Of a DNA stretch of 64,000 nucleotides, positions 54,257-63,966 are shown one piece after another. The DNA lies in the NCBI GenBank assembly GCA_028280715.1, contig JANQLG010000025.1, positions 1 through 64,000 on the forward strand, in the 5' to 3' direction. Positions within the stretch are counted from its first letter, which is position 1, and each line of letters starts with the position of its first letter. A model generated the notes under the pieces. It made no database searches. It saw only the letters and a program-made list of their open reading frames with translations, and was not told where the DNA came from. The stretch comes from Spongiibacteraceae bacterium (GTDB lineage: Bacteria > Pseudomonadota > Gammaproteobacteria > Pseudomonadales > Dasaniaceae). A program made the position numbers and the translations under genes.

Positions 54257-54925
54257 TTAACCCTGTTTTAGTTGTTCTATAAATGCATCAGATTCATTGA
54301 TCGCATTTTCCATGGCATTTATTAGTGTAGAAATATTGTTGTTTACCGTACTAAATTCGGCTTTCAGCGAAGCAATCGCTCTAGCATTTAAATTATGTTT
54401 CAGATACAAGGTATTGTCGCGCAAGGTGTCTAGTACAGGATCAATAGACTTTTCAGCACGGCGCATGGTTTTTAGTAATTGTGCATAACGCTGGCGAGTT
54501 AACTTCAGCTGCCGTTCACTGTCGCGACGAAAAGTGGCATTGGTGTATTGATCCAGTTCTTGTTCCCATTCATCAAATAACGCTTCTGCAACAGAATCTA
54601 CTTGGTTAATATGGTCACTGATCTCTTCTGCAGCATCAACACTGTTTTCATATTCATCATTTAATTGGTTGTACACGGTTTCTAACTCACCGCCATCAAA
54701 ATCAACAACCGATTTAAATTGCTCAAGCGCACTTTTAAATTGTTCTTGGCCATCCTGCTGAGCTTCGCGAGCATCTTCGATGCGATCAATCAAAATATCA
54801 CGCTTATGAATACCGACTTGTTCCATGGCTGAGTAATATGTGCTTTCGCAACCTGAAAGTGAAAATGCCAACAAGATGATGCTGCAAATAAAAGTGGGTT
54901 TGAGCATTAGTAGATTCCAGTGCAA
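54257..54925 (-). CDS. DUF2959 lipoprotein
   Basis: A 222-residue lipoprotein. After the hydrophobic stretch comes the lipobox SLSGC; a second Met (54907) gives a more usual length of signal. The rest is almost wholly helical and coiled-coil-like, acidic and Gln-rich (RIEDAREAQQDGQEQFKSAL, then VDAAEEISDHINQVDSVAEAL), as in DUF2959 proteins of unknown function. It is likely anchored in the outer membrane. The Pmp3-like gene lies two bases upstream on the same strand. Confidence 0.85.
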   Translation of the reverse strand: MHWNLLMLKPTFICSIILLAFSLSGCESTYYSAMEQVGIHKRDILIDRIEDAREAQQDGQEQFKSALEQFKSVVDFDGGELETVYNQLNDEYENSVDAAEEISDHINQVDSVAEALFDEWEQELDQYTNATFRRDSERQLKLTRQRYAQLLKTMRRAEKSIDPVLDTLRDNTLYLKHNLNARAIASLKAEFSTVNNNISTLINAMENAINESDAFIEQLKQG

Positions 54926-54926
54926 G

Positions 54927-55124
54927 TTAATCGTTATTTTTTTCTATAGCGTCTTTAATTTTTTGGTCAGTTTTATATTGACTTAAGGCGTATACAGACC
55001 AAATAGCAGCTGGTATCCAGCCAATCAGGGATATTTGCAGTAGCAGACAAAAAATACCGGCAAAGGGACGGCCGATAGTGAAGAATTGTAACCAGGGTAA
55101 TAGCAAAGCGAGAATTAAGCGCAT
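54927..55124 (-). CDS. Small Pmp3/YqaE-like membrane protein
   Basis: A 65-residue protein with two membrane helices: LILALLLPWLQFFTIG and IFCLLLQISLIGWIPAAIWSVYAL. The ILLPxL start and GWIPAAIWSVYAL turn follow the Pmp3/YqaE proteolipid pattern, proteins tied to membrane potential and stress. It then has a polar acidic-basic tail. It sits two bases ahead of the DUF2959 lipoprotein gene, so the two are one operon. Confidence 0.75.
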   Translation of the reverse strand: MRLILALLLPWLQFFTIGRPFAGIFCLLLQISLIGWIPAAIWSVYALSQYKTDQKIKDAIEKNND

Positions 55125-55240
55125 GAAAAGCCTCCGCTAACGTTTCATTAATATTGTTAATCGTCGGGGCAATACTAGCGGCAATAGTAGCTTGGACTCA
55201 AGCTTTAATAACAAGCTGATGTCATGAATGAAGTTATTGG

Positions 55241-56302
55241 TTAGTTGCTTACAACCGCCGGCTTGTCAGATTCGTTAGTCGGGTAGTCGGTCCATAATTG
55301 TTCACAAAGAGCATCAACATTGTCAAGTTTTCCCTGATAAATCCATTCACTCAAGGTTTTGCCCACATTGGGTATGCTGATATTGGGCGCTTGTTTGTCA
55401 CTATCGATCCAGTTTCGAATAATCTCTTTATCCAGTTGTTGAGTGGAGCTGGCGTAACCCAGTTGTACCAGTGCAGCAGCATTAGAGATTTGTTCCATTT
55501 GTTTATGTAAGGGTTTCACTAACAGTGGTAGCCCCATATTCAGGCATTCGCTGACGAGTTCAAACCCCGCATTACAGATGACAGCGCTGGCCCTGGCCAG
55601 ATCCTTTTTGAAACCGGTGTGGCTGGTTTTTCTGAGTGACACATTGCCCTGTTCTGCATTCTCAAGCTCGGGAGAATATTGCACAAAGTGTTTTTCAGGA
55701 CAGGCACTCAGTAATTCAGTAACGATTGATTGATCCTCGAAGGGCAGATAAACCAGAATATGCCCATCTTCGTTGTCTTCAGACTGTAAGTGGTTATCGA
55801 TAATCGGTGGCAAAATCCTTTGACCAAAATGATGCCAGTGTAAGCCGACGCTGACAGTTGCTGGTGCAAAATTTTTCATAATAGTGGTGGCTAAACAGTT
55901 AGCGCCATCTATAGGAACCTGATGGTGAAAGGCATATTGATGGCCTAAGCCCAAAACAGGCTTGGATTGCAGTTTAGCAGCCCAAGAGGTTACAGGTTCA
56001 AAATCAGAAATAATGAGATCGTATTGGTCCAGTTCAAGTTGCCGAACATCGTGGATAAAACGAAAAATATTATTATGCAGGGCAGTTTTTAGATAATTGA
56101 CCTGGCCTGCCTGGGTGATAAAGGTAAAGCCGTCACGATGAAGAAAATCGCCAAAACACTCCATCTCAAAAAATTGGGACTTTTCTCTACCTGAAAACAA
56201 GTACGTAACATCGATACTTTTTTCCGCGAGATATTTAGACATAACGCGGGCGCGAGTGATATGGCCATTGCCAGTACCCTGAACACCGTAAAGAACTTTC
56301 AT
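55241..56302 (-). CDS. MJ1255/VC2487-type glycosyltransferase
   Basis: A 353-residue GT-B protein beginning MKVLYGVQGTGNGHITRARV, the hallmark of the family typified by MJ1255/VC2487 (UDP-glucuronosyl/glucosyltransferase-like). Later motifs are YLPFED and ICNAGFELVSECLNMGLPLLVKPL, equivalent to the donor-sugar site. The natural sugar and acceptor are unknown. It lies 23 bases downstream of a PAP2 phosphatase gene on the same strand; a role in lipid-linked glycan or lipid A modification is a guess. Confidence 0.82.
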   Translation of the reverse strand: MKVLYGVQGTGNGHITRARVMSKYLAEKSIDVTYLFSGREKSQFFEMECFGDFLHRDGFTFITQAGQVNYLKTALHNNIFRFIHDVRQLELDQYDLIISDFEPVTSWAAKLQSKPVLGLGHQYAFHHQVPIDGANCLATTIMKNFAPATVSVGLHWHHFGQRILPPIIDNHLQSEDNEDGHILVYLPFEDQSIVTELLSACPEKHFVQYSPELENAEQGNVSLRKTSHTGFKKDLARASAVICNAGFELVSECLNMGLPLLVKPLHKQMEQISNAAALVQLGYASSTQQLDKEIIRNWIDSDKQAPNISIPNVGKTLSEWIYQGKLDNVDALCEQLWTDYPTNESDKPAVVSN

Positions 56303-56325
56303 TTAATCGATTTGGACCTTAAAAG

Positions 56326-56850
56326 TTAGAGTGTTAATGGTAGAACCTGAAACGCTACTACTGTGCCCAATGTAATGCCGGCTAATATGTCAGTTGGAAA
56401 ATGCACGCCAAGTACAACGCGTGATAACGCAACCAGTGATGCCCAGACATAAAGTGGCCACGCCACTATACCGTAAAACAATGCTGTAAGGTTAGCTAAT
56501 AGAAAGGCTGCTGCACTGTGACCAGAGGGAAAACTAAACTCGTCAGATGCCTTTATAGGACAACGAAATGCGGGAATAAGATGAGGTGGTCTACGGCGCT
56601 TGAAGCAGTTTTTTAATACCCAGTAGATAGGAAGATAAATAAGAAAAGCAATACCAACAGTGGTAAAGAATTGCGTTCCTAACTCATCATCCGTGATGAG
56701 CAAAACGCTAGGAATCAATACCTGCAAGTAGCCGTCGCCGGTTTTGCTCACAGCTTTGGCTAGCTTAGTCCAGGATGCGTGGTGTCTGGAATCCAGTAGC
56801 CACATTAGCATCCGCAGGTCGACATTTTGTACACTGTTTAGCCATTTCAT
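56326..56850 (-). CDS. PAP2-family membrane phosphatase
   Basis: A 174-residue protein with about five membrane helices. The three catalytic blocks are KRRRPP (variant KxxxxxxRP), SFPSGHSAAAF and RVVLGVHFPTDILAG. It acts on lipid phosphates such as undecaprenyl pyrophosphate or phosphatidic acid, at the periplasmic face. It is coupled with the downstream glycosyltransferase gene. The length is short but complete. Confidence 0.87.
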   Translation of the reverse strand: MKWLNSVQNVDLRMLMWLLDSRHHASWTKLAKAVSKTGDGYLQVLIPSVLLITDDELGTQFFTTVGIAFLIYLPIYWVLKNCFKRRRPPHLIPAFRCPIKASDEFSFPSGHSAAAFLLANLTALFYGIVAWPLYVWASLVALSRVVLGVHFPTDILAGITLGTVVAFQVLPLTL

Positions 56851-56983
56851 AGGAATGAAAATAGACCGCTGCTATGGCAGTTTGGTGAACAAATTGTTTC
56901 ATTTTTGTGAAATTAACGGATTTTGAATGCACTAAAAGGTTTTTAATAACTACTGGTGCTGGAAGTTCATTAATGCAGCATTT

Positions 56984-57646
56984 TTAGTTATTTTCGATGA
57001 TTAATAAACTGCCGCTGGCGCTACGAGGCTTTTTGACTGACCAAGGCTCAAGTTCAGCATAGAATTTGTTGACACAGCGTTCTGACATTTCCAGAAAGGG
57101 GGAACGTTGTGGATCGGCAATAATGATTTTTCCGACACCCGCCTTGCAAGCTCTGCGAATTAATTTGTACACGATATCGGCCAGGTCATCCCAGAAGCAG
57201 ATATCGGCTGCAATGATCATGTCATATTTTTCCAGTTGCTTAGTGGTGATTTTTTCAAAGTATTGCTTCTTGGTTTTTACTTCTACGTCATTGTGAGCAG
57301 CATGTAATTGGAGGTAGGGGAATACGGCGTCGTCGGCATCGATACCTGTGACCTTGGCCTTGTATTTTTTAGCGCAGTAAATGCTAGCCAGTCCCCAGCC
57401 GCAACCCAACTCTAATACTCGGCAGCCTTTTTGGGGAGGGTTTTTCTGCAGGTAGTCCATAATCAAGTAGCTCGAACCCCAGAATTTATTGCCGTGGATA
57501 GAAGGCGCTTCAGCATCGCGTTTGAGCTTGCGAATATCTTTATGTTGTGAGGTGAGTAATTTCACGCCGTAGGCCATTCGAGTTGTTGCTTTGGTTTTAG
57601 TTGTAGCGGAGGAGTTTTTCTTACGGACGTCTTTTTGGGCTGGCAT
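56984..57646 (-). CDS. Class I SAM-dependent methyltransferase
   Basis: A 220-residue methyltransferase with a basic start rich in Lys/Ser/Thr. The SAM motif is VLELGCGWGLASIYCAKKY, followed by VTGIDADDAV and the motif IV-like IIAADICFWDD. The last part (IIADPQRSPF) resembles the METTL21/FAM86 protein-lysine methyltransferase group. The target is probably protein, but is unknown. It stands alone, transcribed away from the glucosylglycerate cluster. Confidence 0.83.
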   Translation of the reverse strand: MPAQKDVRKKNSSATTKTKATTRMAYGVKLLTSQHKDIRKLKRDAEAPSIHGNKFWGSSYLIMDYLQKNPPQKGCRVLELGCGWGLASIYCAKKYKAKVTGIDADDAVFPYLQLHAAHNDVEVKTKKQYFEKITTKQLEKYDMIIAADICFWDDLADIVYKLIRRACKAGVGKIIIADPQRSPFLEMSERCVNKFYAELEPWSVKKPRSASGSLLIIENN

Positions 57647-58017
57647 GAGTTACTGTCTTTAGTTACTGATTATTGGCTTAAGGCTGGTTCACAGGGTTTT
57701 CTGAACCTGAGTTTCTATCATAGCTATAGCATATAGGAATAAAAGTGTTTTTAGATGACATTATTTTGATCTAGAGTAAATAGTGATGGATGAGTAAAGA
57801 TGAATAGTTGCTTTGCGCCCTTTTGGTGCGCTGGTGGATTGTTAGAATACTGGACTGGGGCGTTACTTCTTATTAGCGTAGATAGCGCCGAACCGGATAA
57901 GAGTTGGATAAATACTAGTTATTTTCAGGTTATAACCAAACTGGCGCAATTATTGAAAGGCATAGGTTTTAAATAAGCCTCAAGGCTTTTACATAATAAA
58001 ACCAAGCCATATACGAA
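57647..58017. other. Spacer before the glucosylglycerate cluster
   Basis: About 370 A+T-rich bases with no gene recognised. AAGCC-TCAA-GGCTT (57975-57988) followed by TTTACATAATAAA is a small hairpin 30 bases before the kinase start. It may act as attenuator, terminator or nothing. The promoter for the osmolyte operon must lie here, but no clear -35/-10 pair was found. Confidence 0.5.
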
Positions 58018-58932
58018 ATGAATGATGGACAGATAGAAGTTTTAGTCGATGACCGTATTGAGGCGTTGCAGCTTCCAACAGAGTATCGACAGTTGGTGAT
58101 GAATTATTTGTTGCCTTTGGCAAAAAACCTCGAATCACAAAGGCGCCAGAAGGCCACACCGCTGGTATTAGGTGTCAACGGGGCACAGGGAACGGGTAAA
58201 AGCACGCTTTGTGAGTTCCTGAAGATGCTGTTAGAGGTTAACCATCAACAGCGCTGTGTGGTGCTGTCGATTGATGACTTGTATTTATCCAAAGCTGACC
58301 GATTGGCATTGGGCGAATCAGTCCACCCACTGTTGGCTACCCGAGGCGTGCCGGGCACTCATGATGTGCAGCGAGGTATTCAGATTATTGAAGATTTGAA
58401 ACAGGGATTACCAACAGTAATGCCAGCCTTCGATAAGGCGGATGATGATTTGCTGGAACAATCGCAATGGCATAGCGTTGATGGTCACGTGGATATTATT
58501 TTGTTTGAAGGTTGGTGTGTCGGTGCAATTCCTCAACAAGATCACGAATTACAAAGATCCTGTAATCGACTTGAGCGAGATGAAGACCCCACCGGAGCGT
58601 GGCGGACCTATGTGAATCATTGCCTGATGAGCGATTATCAGCGGCTCTTTGCTCATATTGACCGTTTGCTGATGTTGAAAGCGCCCAGCATGGACTCGGT
58701 ACTTGAGTGGCGTACATTGCAGGAGCGAAAATTAGCTGAGAAACAGTCAGCGAAAAACAAGTCAGGCTCTTCCATCATGAATGAAGAAGGTATCCAGCGA
58801 TTTATTCAGCACTATGAACGACTAACACGCTGGATGTGGCATGAAATGCCAAACCGCGCTGATTATGTATTTAATCTTTCCGAGTCACATGTTGTATATT
58901 CTGTGAGTGGTTTGATCCGTTCGCAATCATGA
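58018..58932 (+). CDS. Glycerate kinase-like P-loop kinase
   Basis: A 304-residue kinase with Walker A GAQGTGKST near 58-66, SIDDLYLSKADR near 92 and ATRGVPGTHD near 112. This is the pattern of the plant-type D-glycerate 3-kinase (GLYK) and related UPF family. In this cluster its likely substrate is D-glycerate released by the phosphorylase encoded at 61072, which it would return to 3-phosphoglycerate. It is the first of four co-directional genes. ATG at 58018 has no strong ribosome site. Confidence 0.82.
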   Translation: MNDGQIEVLVDDRIEALQLPTEYRQLVMNYLLPLAKNLESQRRQKATPLVLGVNGAQGTGKSTLCEFLKMLLEVNHQQRCVVLSIDDLYLSKADRLALGESVHPLLATRGVPGTHDVQRGIQIIEDLKQGLPTVMPAFDKADDDLLEQSQWHSVDGHVDIILFEGWCVGAIPQQDHELQRSCNRLERDEDPTGAWRTYVNHCLMSDYQRLFAHIDRLLMLKAPSMDSVLEWRTLQERKLAEKQSAKNKSGSSIMNEEGIQRFIQHYERLTRWMWHEMPNRADYVFNLSESHVVYSVSGLIRSQS

Positions 58933-58942
58933 CAAGCGTATT

Positions 58943-59755
58943 ATGATGGATAACCCTCTTTTTACTTCGGCACCCATGATAGTGTTTACTGATCTCGATG
59001 GTACATTATTGGATCACAATACCTACAGTTTTGAACCCGCATTGTCTGCTTTGGGTCAAATTAAAAAACTGAATATCCCCCTTATTATTAACTCAAGCAA
59101 AACGCGTGTAGAAATTATTGCGATGCAAAAACTGCTGGGAATTTGCCAACCTTTTATTGTGGAGAATGGCGCAGCTGTTTATTGGCCTGCAGATGAACAA
59201 GGGGTTCAATGGGAGCGTAAAGCTTTCGCCAGCTCTCGATGTAATGTGCTGACAACTATCGCTCAAATGCGCCAGGAGAACGGTTATCAAGTAAAGGGTT
59301 TTGCCGATTATTCGCCAGAGGAAATTGCAGATATAACCGGACTTTCCTTGGAACAAGCAGCACTGGCCGCAACGCGTGAATTTTCTGAACCGTTGCAGTG
59401 GCTAGGTGAAGAACAACAAAAGCAGGCATTTAAACAGCATTTGCACGAGAGAGGATTTGTTGCTGAGCAGGGTGGTCGTTTTCTTACAGTTATGCATGGT
59501 GAAAATATTAATAAAGGCGTTGCTATGCGTTGGTTGATTAATTGTTATGAAGATTCAGCAACGATGAAGACGGTCGCTCTTGGTGATAGTCCTAACGATA
59601 TAGCTATGTTAAATGAAGCGGATATAGCTGTGGTAGTGCGGTCAAAAAAATCGGATCAGTTGCGGATAGATACCAACCAGTATGTAGTTCGAACAAATTT
59701 AGAAGGGCCTGCCGGCTGGCAAGAGGCGATGGGGCCGCTGCTGGTTAGTATTTAA
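58943..59755 (+). CDS. Glucosyl-/mannosyl-3-phosphoglycerate phosphatase
   Basis: A 270-residue HAD IIB (Cof/MPGP-type) phosphatase. Motif I is [12 protein letters not shown], motif II INSSKTR, FIVENGAAVYWP is typical of the MPGP/YedP branch, and motif IV is ALGDSPNDIAMLN. It would dephosphorylate glucosyl-3-phosphoglycerate, made by the next gene's product, to glucosylglycerate. The gene starts ten bases after the kinase stop. In-frame ATGs at 58943 and 58946 are equally good. Confidence 0.87.
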   Translation: MMDNPLFTSAPMIVFTDLDGTLLDHNTYSFEPALSALGQIKKLNIPLIINSSKTRVEIIAMQKLLGICQPFIVENGAAVYWPADEQGVQWERKAFASSRCNVLTTIAQMRQENGYQVKGFADYSPEEIADITGLSLEQAALAATREFSEPLQWLGEEQQKQAFKQHLHERGFVAEQGGRFLTVMHGENINKGVAMRWLINCYEDSATMKTVALGDSPNDIAMLNEADIAVVVRSKKSDQLRIDTNQYVVRTNLEGPAGWQEAMGPLLVSI

Positions 59756-59851
59756 AGTTGGTTAATGTTAAAGAGTTGGCCTCTATAACGTGATGGTGCA
59801 GTAAAGTAATGGTGTAGCGCGCAAACTAAAAGAAAAATTGAGGAGTCTTTA

Positions 59852-61075
59852 ATGGCGGATTTTCATCAGAACGGTGTAATTACTACATTACACAATATTT
59901 CAGAACGTCCTATTGAGGAAGTTGAATATGAACTGCTTACGTTTAGTAAGATCCGACCGTTGGGTTTGGTATTACCATCATTATATTCAGAGTTAGAAGG
60001 TGAGGCTCTGGCTAAAATTATTAGTGAATTAAAGCATGTACCGTATTTAAACCAGATCGTAATTGGATTGGATCGTGCTGACCAGTCACAATATCAGCAT
60101 GCCTTGCAGTATTTTTCAGATTTACCCCAGCATCATCGTATTTTGTGGAATGATGGCCCTCGATTGACGGCGATAGACACGCAACTGAAAAGCCTGGGTT
60201 TGGCGCCGCAGCACCTGGGCAAGGGGCGTAATGTTTGGTATTGCTATGGTTATATTTTAGCCTCTCGCCGATGTGAGTCGGTTGCACTGCACGATTGCGA
60301 TATTGTGACTTATAACCGTGATTTGCTCGCCAAGTTAATCTATCCGGTCGCGAATCCGGTTTTTAACTACGAGTTTTGTAAGGGATATTATTCGCGTGTA
60401 GCGACCAACAAAATGGGTGGACGTGTTAGTCGCCTACTGGTTACACCATTGATTCGCGCTTTGAAAAAAGTGTGCGGCAATAGTGAATACCTTGAGTATC
60501 TGGACAGTTTTCGTTATCCGTTAGCCGGTGAATTCTCGATGCGAGTCGATGTGATTAACGATTTACGCATTCCCAGTAATTGGGGGCTGGAAGTAGGGGT
60601 GCTTTCGGAGATGAAGCGCAATTATTCCACTAATCGTTTGTGTCAAGTGGATATTGCCGATGTGTATGACCATAAGCATCAGGATTTGTCACTATCAGAT
60701 GCCGAACAAGGTTTGTCAAAAATGAGTACTGATATTGCCAAAGTAGTTTTTAGAAAGTTGGCAACAAATGGAGAAATATTCACTAACGAAAAATTTCGTA
60801 CCGTTAAGGCGACTTATTTCAGAATCGCATTGGATTTTATTGAGACGTACAACAATGATGCCATTATTAATGGTCTTGAATACGATCGTCATGGTGAAGA
60901 AAAGGCCGTCGAGTTGTTTGCGCAAAATATTATGCTGGCGGGTGAATATTTTCTCGATAAACCGATGGATAAACCTTTTATCCCAAGCTGGAGCAGGGTA
61001 ATTAGTGCAATTCCCGATATTCTTGATCAATTACAAGAAGCTGTAGAAGAAGATTACAACGAATTTTCTTCATGA
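59852..61075 (+). CDS. gpgS: Glucosyl-3-phosphoglycerate synthase (GT81)
   Basis: A 407-residue retaining glycosyltransferase that joins glucose from UDP- or ADP-glucose to 3-phosphoglycerate. The GT-A metal motif is in [20 protein letters not shown] and [12 protein letters not shown] are characteristic GpgS segments, followed by [10 protein letters not shown] and the helical C-terminus. It makes the committed step of glucosylglycerate formation. AATTGAGGAG is a strong ribosome site. The 96-base gap before it could hold a separate promoter. Its stop overlaps the next ATG. Confidence 0.9.
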   Translation: MADFHQNGVITTLHNISERPIEEVEYELLTFSKIRPLGLVLPSLYSELEGEALAKIISELKHVPYLNQIVIGLDRADQSQYQHALQYFSDLPQHHRILWNDGPRLTAIDTQLKSLGLAPQHLGKGRNVWYCYGYILASRRCESVALHDCDIVTYNRDLLAKLIYPVANPVFNYEFCKGYYSRVATNKMGGRVSRLLVTPLIRALKKVCGNSEYLEYLDSFRYPLAGEFSMRVDVINDLRIPSNWGLEVGVLSEMKRNYSTNRLCQVDIADVYDHKHQDLSLSDAEQGLSKMSTDIAKVVFRKLATNGEIFTNEKFRTVKATYFRIALDFIETYNNDAIINGLEYDRHGEEKAVELFAQNIMLAGEYFLDKPMDKPFIPSWSRVISAIPDILDQLQEAVEEDYNEFSS

Positions 61076-62829
61076 GGTGGTCAATGAGCGATGGAAAAAA
61101 CAATCTTCAACATAGGCTTGTTGAACATCTAAAAATTATTTATCCCGATAAAAGTCATATTGCTTTATCCAGGCAACTGATTGAAGTAATGGGTATTACT
61201 GATGATTGTGTTGTGCCTGGCAGGCATGAAAATTTATGGGATGAGCGAGATACGCTCTTAATCACTTATGGTGATAGTATCGTCGCAGACGATGAAAAGC
61301 CGCTACACACATTGAAAACCTTTATTGATCAGCGTTTACAAAAAGCGATTAACTCAGTACATATTTTGCCATTTTTTCCCTATAGCTCCGATGATGGTTT
61401 TTCGGTGATGGATTATTTGGCAGTTAATCCCTCTTTGGGAGAATGGGATGATATTTCCGCTATCGCTAATGACTATAAACTGATGGCAGATTTAGTGATT
61501 AATCATATGTCGAGCCGTAGCCGTTGGTTCGATAATTTCAAGAAGCGTATTGATCCTGGTAGAGATTATTTTTTTCAAGCAGACCCTGAAGCTGATCTTA
61601 GTCAAGTCGTCAGGCCGAGAAACTCTCCTTTATTAACTGCTGTAGAAACCGAAGATGGCACTCATCATGTGTGGTGTACATTTAGTACTGATCAAGTGGA
61701 TTTAAATTTTAAAAATCCGCAGGTGTTGATCGAGTTTGTCAATATTATTCGTCATTATTTGGATCGGGGTGTAAAACTATTTCGTTTAGATGCTGTAGCT
61801 TTTTTATGGAAGGAAGTTGGCACTCCTTGCATACATTTGCAAGAAACCCATGAGGTGATAAAGCTTTTACGTACATTGATAGAACATAAGACGGAAGATG
61901 CTGTTCTGATTACTGAAACTAATGTTCCCAATCGTGAGAACCTGACATATTTTGGTAATGCCAATGAAGCGCATATTATTTATAATTTTTCTCTACCTCC
62001 ACTGTTGTTATATACCTTGGTTTACGGCGATTGCCGTCATCTAAAAACCTGGATGATGAGTATGCCGCCAGCGCAATCGGGCACAACCTATTTAAACTTT
62101 ATCGCCTCACATGATGGCATTGGCCTGCGACCTTTGGATGGTTTGGTTGATGATGAGCATAAGGAGCAGCTCATCGCAACAATGCAATCCTTTGGCGGCA
62201 AGGTGACTATGCGTAAATCCCGTGAAGGTGAAGACAAGGCCTATGAATTAAATATTGCCTTGTATGATGCATTACAAGGCACGGCTGAACAGGGTAAAGA
62301 TGCCTGGCAGGATGATCGTTTTATTTGCGCTCACGCCATCATGATGGCATTAGAGGGTATTCCTGCGCTCTATATTCACAGCTTTATTGCTACACCTAAC
62401 GATTATGCACGAGTAGAGCACACTGGGCGCAATCGGTCGATCAATAGACATATATGGTCTGTTGATAAACTCAATGAAGCGCTGGATAACCCGGATAGTC
62501 ATCATGCCAGAATATTTCAACGCATGAATGAATTGTTATCCATTAGAAGCAGGCAGCCGGCTTTTCACCCCAATGCCACACAGTTTACTTTGCACCTGGG
62601 TACAAAAGTGTTTGCATTTTGGCGACAAAGTATTAAACGTGATCAAAGTATTTTTTGTTTGTATAACGTAACCGATGAGCCGCAACAGATTAATTTATCG
62701 GATATCAATTTAATCAGTACTGATGATTGGGTGGATTTAATCAGTGGTCGCAGATATACCGATCTTGAATCGCAAATGACATTAATGCCTTATCAAAGTG
62801 TTTGGCTGACTAATTATCGGGCTTATTAA
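61072..62829 (+). CDS. Glucosylglycerate phosphorylase (GH13_18)
   Basis: A 585-residue GH13 enzyme of the sucrose-phosphorylase subfamily but longer. The nucleophile Asp is in [12 protein letters not shown], the acid/base Glu in ITETNVP and the third Asp in [23 protein letters not shown] is the subfamily signature. The length and gpgS neighbour point to glucosylglycerate rather than sucrose as substrate, giving glucose-1-phosphate and glycerate. The start overlaps gpgS (ATGA); an ATG at 61084, three bases after AGGTGG, is an alternative. Confidence 0.88.
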   Translation: MRWSMSDGKNNLQHRLVEHLKIIYPDKSHIALSRQLIEVMGITDDCVVPGRHENLWDERDTLLITYGDSIVADDEKPLHTLKTFIDQRLQKAINSVHILPFFPYSSDDGFSVMDYLAVNPSLGEWDDISAIANDYKLMADLVINHMSSRSRWFDNFKKRIDPGRDYFFQADPEADLSQVVRPRNSPLLTAVETEDGTHHVWCTFSTDQVDLNFKNPQVLIEFVNIIRHYLDRGVKLFRLDAVAFLWKEVGTPCIHLQETHEVIKLLRTLIEHKTEDAVLITETNVPNRENLTYFGNANEAHIIYNFSLPPLLLYTLVYGDCRHLKTWMMSMPPAQSGTTYLNFIASHDGIGLRPLDGLVDDEHKEQLIATMQSFGGKVTMRKSREGEDKAYELNIALYDALQGTAEQGKDAWQDDRFICAHAIMMALEGIPALYIHSFIATPNDYARVEHTGRNRSINRHIWSVDKLNEALDNPDSHHARIFQRMNELLSIRSRQPAFHPNATQFTLHLGTKVFAFWRQSIKRDQSIFCLYNVTDEPQQINLSDINLISTDDWVDLISGRRYTDLESQMTLMPYQSVWLTNYRAY

Positions 62830-62849
62830 AGAAATATTCAGGATATTTT

Positions 62850-63488
62850 ATGAGTGATATTCAAGCGTTAATAGATGGCTTTAAAGCCTTTCATCAAGAG
62901 TATGTAGAAGATAAAGATGGAGTTTATAAGGGATTGGCGCAGTATGGCCCGCATTCAAAGATTTTGATGATTGCCAGCTGTGATTCGCGGGTAGATCCAG
63001 CCATCATCACAAACTCCAGTGCTGGTGATTTAATGGTTATTCGGAATATTGGCAACTTGGTTCCTCCTTACATGGTGGACAGTGCATTTCAGGAAACACA
63101 GGCGGCTATTGAGTTTGCTGTTTGCTACTTGCATGTTGAGCATATTATTGTGATGGGGCATTCACGTTGTGCAGGGATTCGTAGTGTGCTAACACGTGTT
63201 GTGGATGACAGTGATCCAGTGTCACCACTAGAGAAGTGGACGTCTATTATTGAACCCACTGCTCGTGAAGTGATGGCGGATATGCCTGATAGCGATCTCG
63301 ATGAGCAGGCTTGTGCTTGCAGTCGTAGAGCACTAGCCGTGTCATTAAAAAATCTTGAGGAATACCCCTGGATAAAAGAACATCTCGATAAGCAACAAAT
63401 AGAGTTGCATGGATGGTACTTTAATCTTTCAGATGGAATGCTAGAACGGTATAACGAAGAAGAAAAGAAGTTTGAGTTACTCTATTAA
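62850..63488 (+). CDS. Beta-class carbonic anhydrase
   Basis: A 212-residue enzyme interconverting CO2 and bicarbonate. Zinc ligands are Cys and Asp in SCDSRVDP, then His and Cys in GHSRCAG; the family GDLMVIRNIGN follows the first pair. The C-terminal ELHGWYFNLSDGML is also usual. Full-length, cytoplasmic. It starts 20 bases after the phosphorylase and may be the last gene of the same transcript, though its function differs. Confidence 0.93.
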   Translation: MSDIQALIDGFKAFHQEYVEDKDGVYKGLAQYGPHSKILMIASCDSRVDPAIITNSSAGDLMVIRNIGNLVPPYMVDSAFQETQAAIEFAVCYLHVEHIIVMGHSRCAGIRSVLTRVVDDSDPVSPLEKWTSIIEPTAREVMADMPDSDLDEQACACSRRALAVSLKNLEEYPWIKEHLDKQQIELHGWYFNLSDGMLERYNEEEKKFELLY

Positions 63489-63504
63489 TAAACCTTATTT
63501 TCAA

Positions 63505-63966
63505 TTATTGAAAGCATAGCTCGACATAAAACTGCCCTGCCTGGGTTTGAAAGGGTAAAACAATAGGGGACACATCAATGCTATGTTGAATGATTTGGTT
63601 TTTACCAATTAATGTATTAGGTAAGGTTAAGTCGAGCTCAATCCCTTGTTCTGAATATAAACGTTTGGCGTTACCGGTGATCATATTTGTTACTTCGCCA
63701 ACGACATCGACGACGGTTTCGTCGATATTGTCTATTTCTTCACCAAGCATTTTTTGTGTGATATCCAAAATAGCAGCTTCAGAAAAGCTGATAGCCAATG
63801 AGCCCTTTGCTTGAGGGCCGGTGAGATCAATCATTCCTGTGACATCACCCAATGCTACATTGCTATCTTTTTTAGATGGTTTGCCTGGTTTGGCATCGAT
63901 CATGGCCATTGTTGAAAGAACAGTTACTGTTGATTCAAGTAGCGGGTTTATAAATTTCACATTCAT
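63505..63966 (-). CDS. CheX-like chemotaxis phosphatase-domain protein
   Basis: A 153-residue single-domain protein of the CheX/CheC family. The catalytic helix is VVDVVGEVTNMITG, with Glu and Asn in the ExxN pattern used to dephosphorylate CheY-P. No linked chemotaxis gene is present in the window. Such stand-alone CheX proteins often partner with a response regulator. It ends 16 bases from the convergent carbonic anhydrase. Confidence 0.88.
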   Translation of the reverse strand: MNVKFINPLLESTVTVLSTMAMIDAKPGKPSKKDSNVALGDVTGMIDLTGPQAKGSLAISFSEAAILDITQKMLGEEIDNIDETVVDVVGEVTNMITGNAKRLYSEQGIELDLTLPNTLIGKNQIIQHSIDVSPIVLPFQTQAGQFYVELCFQ

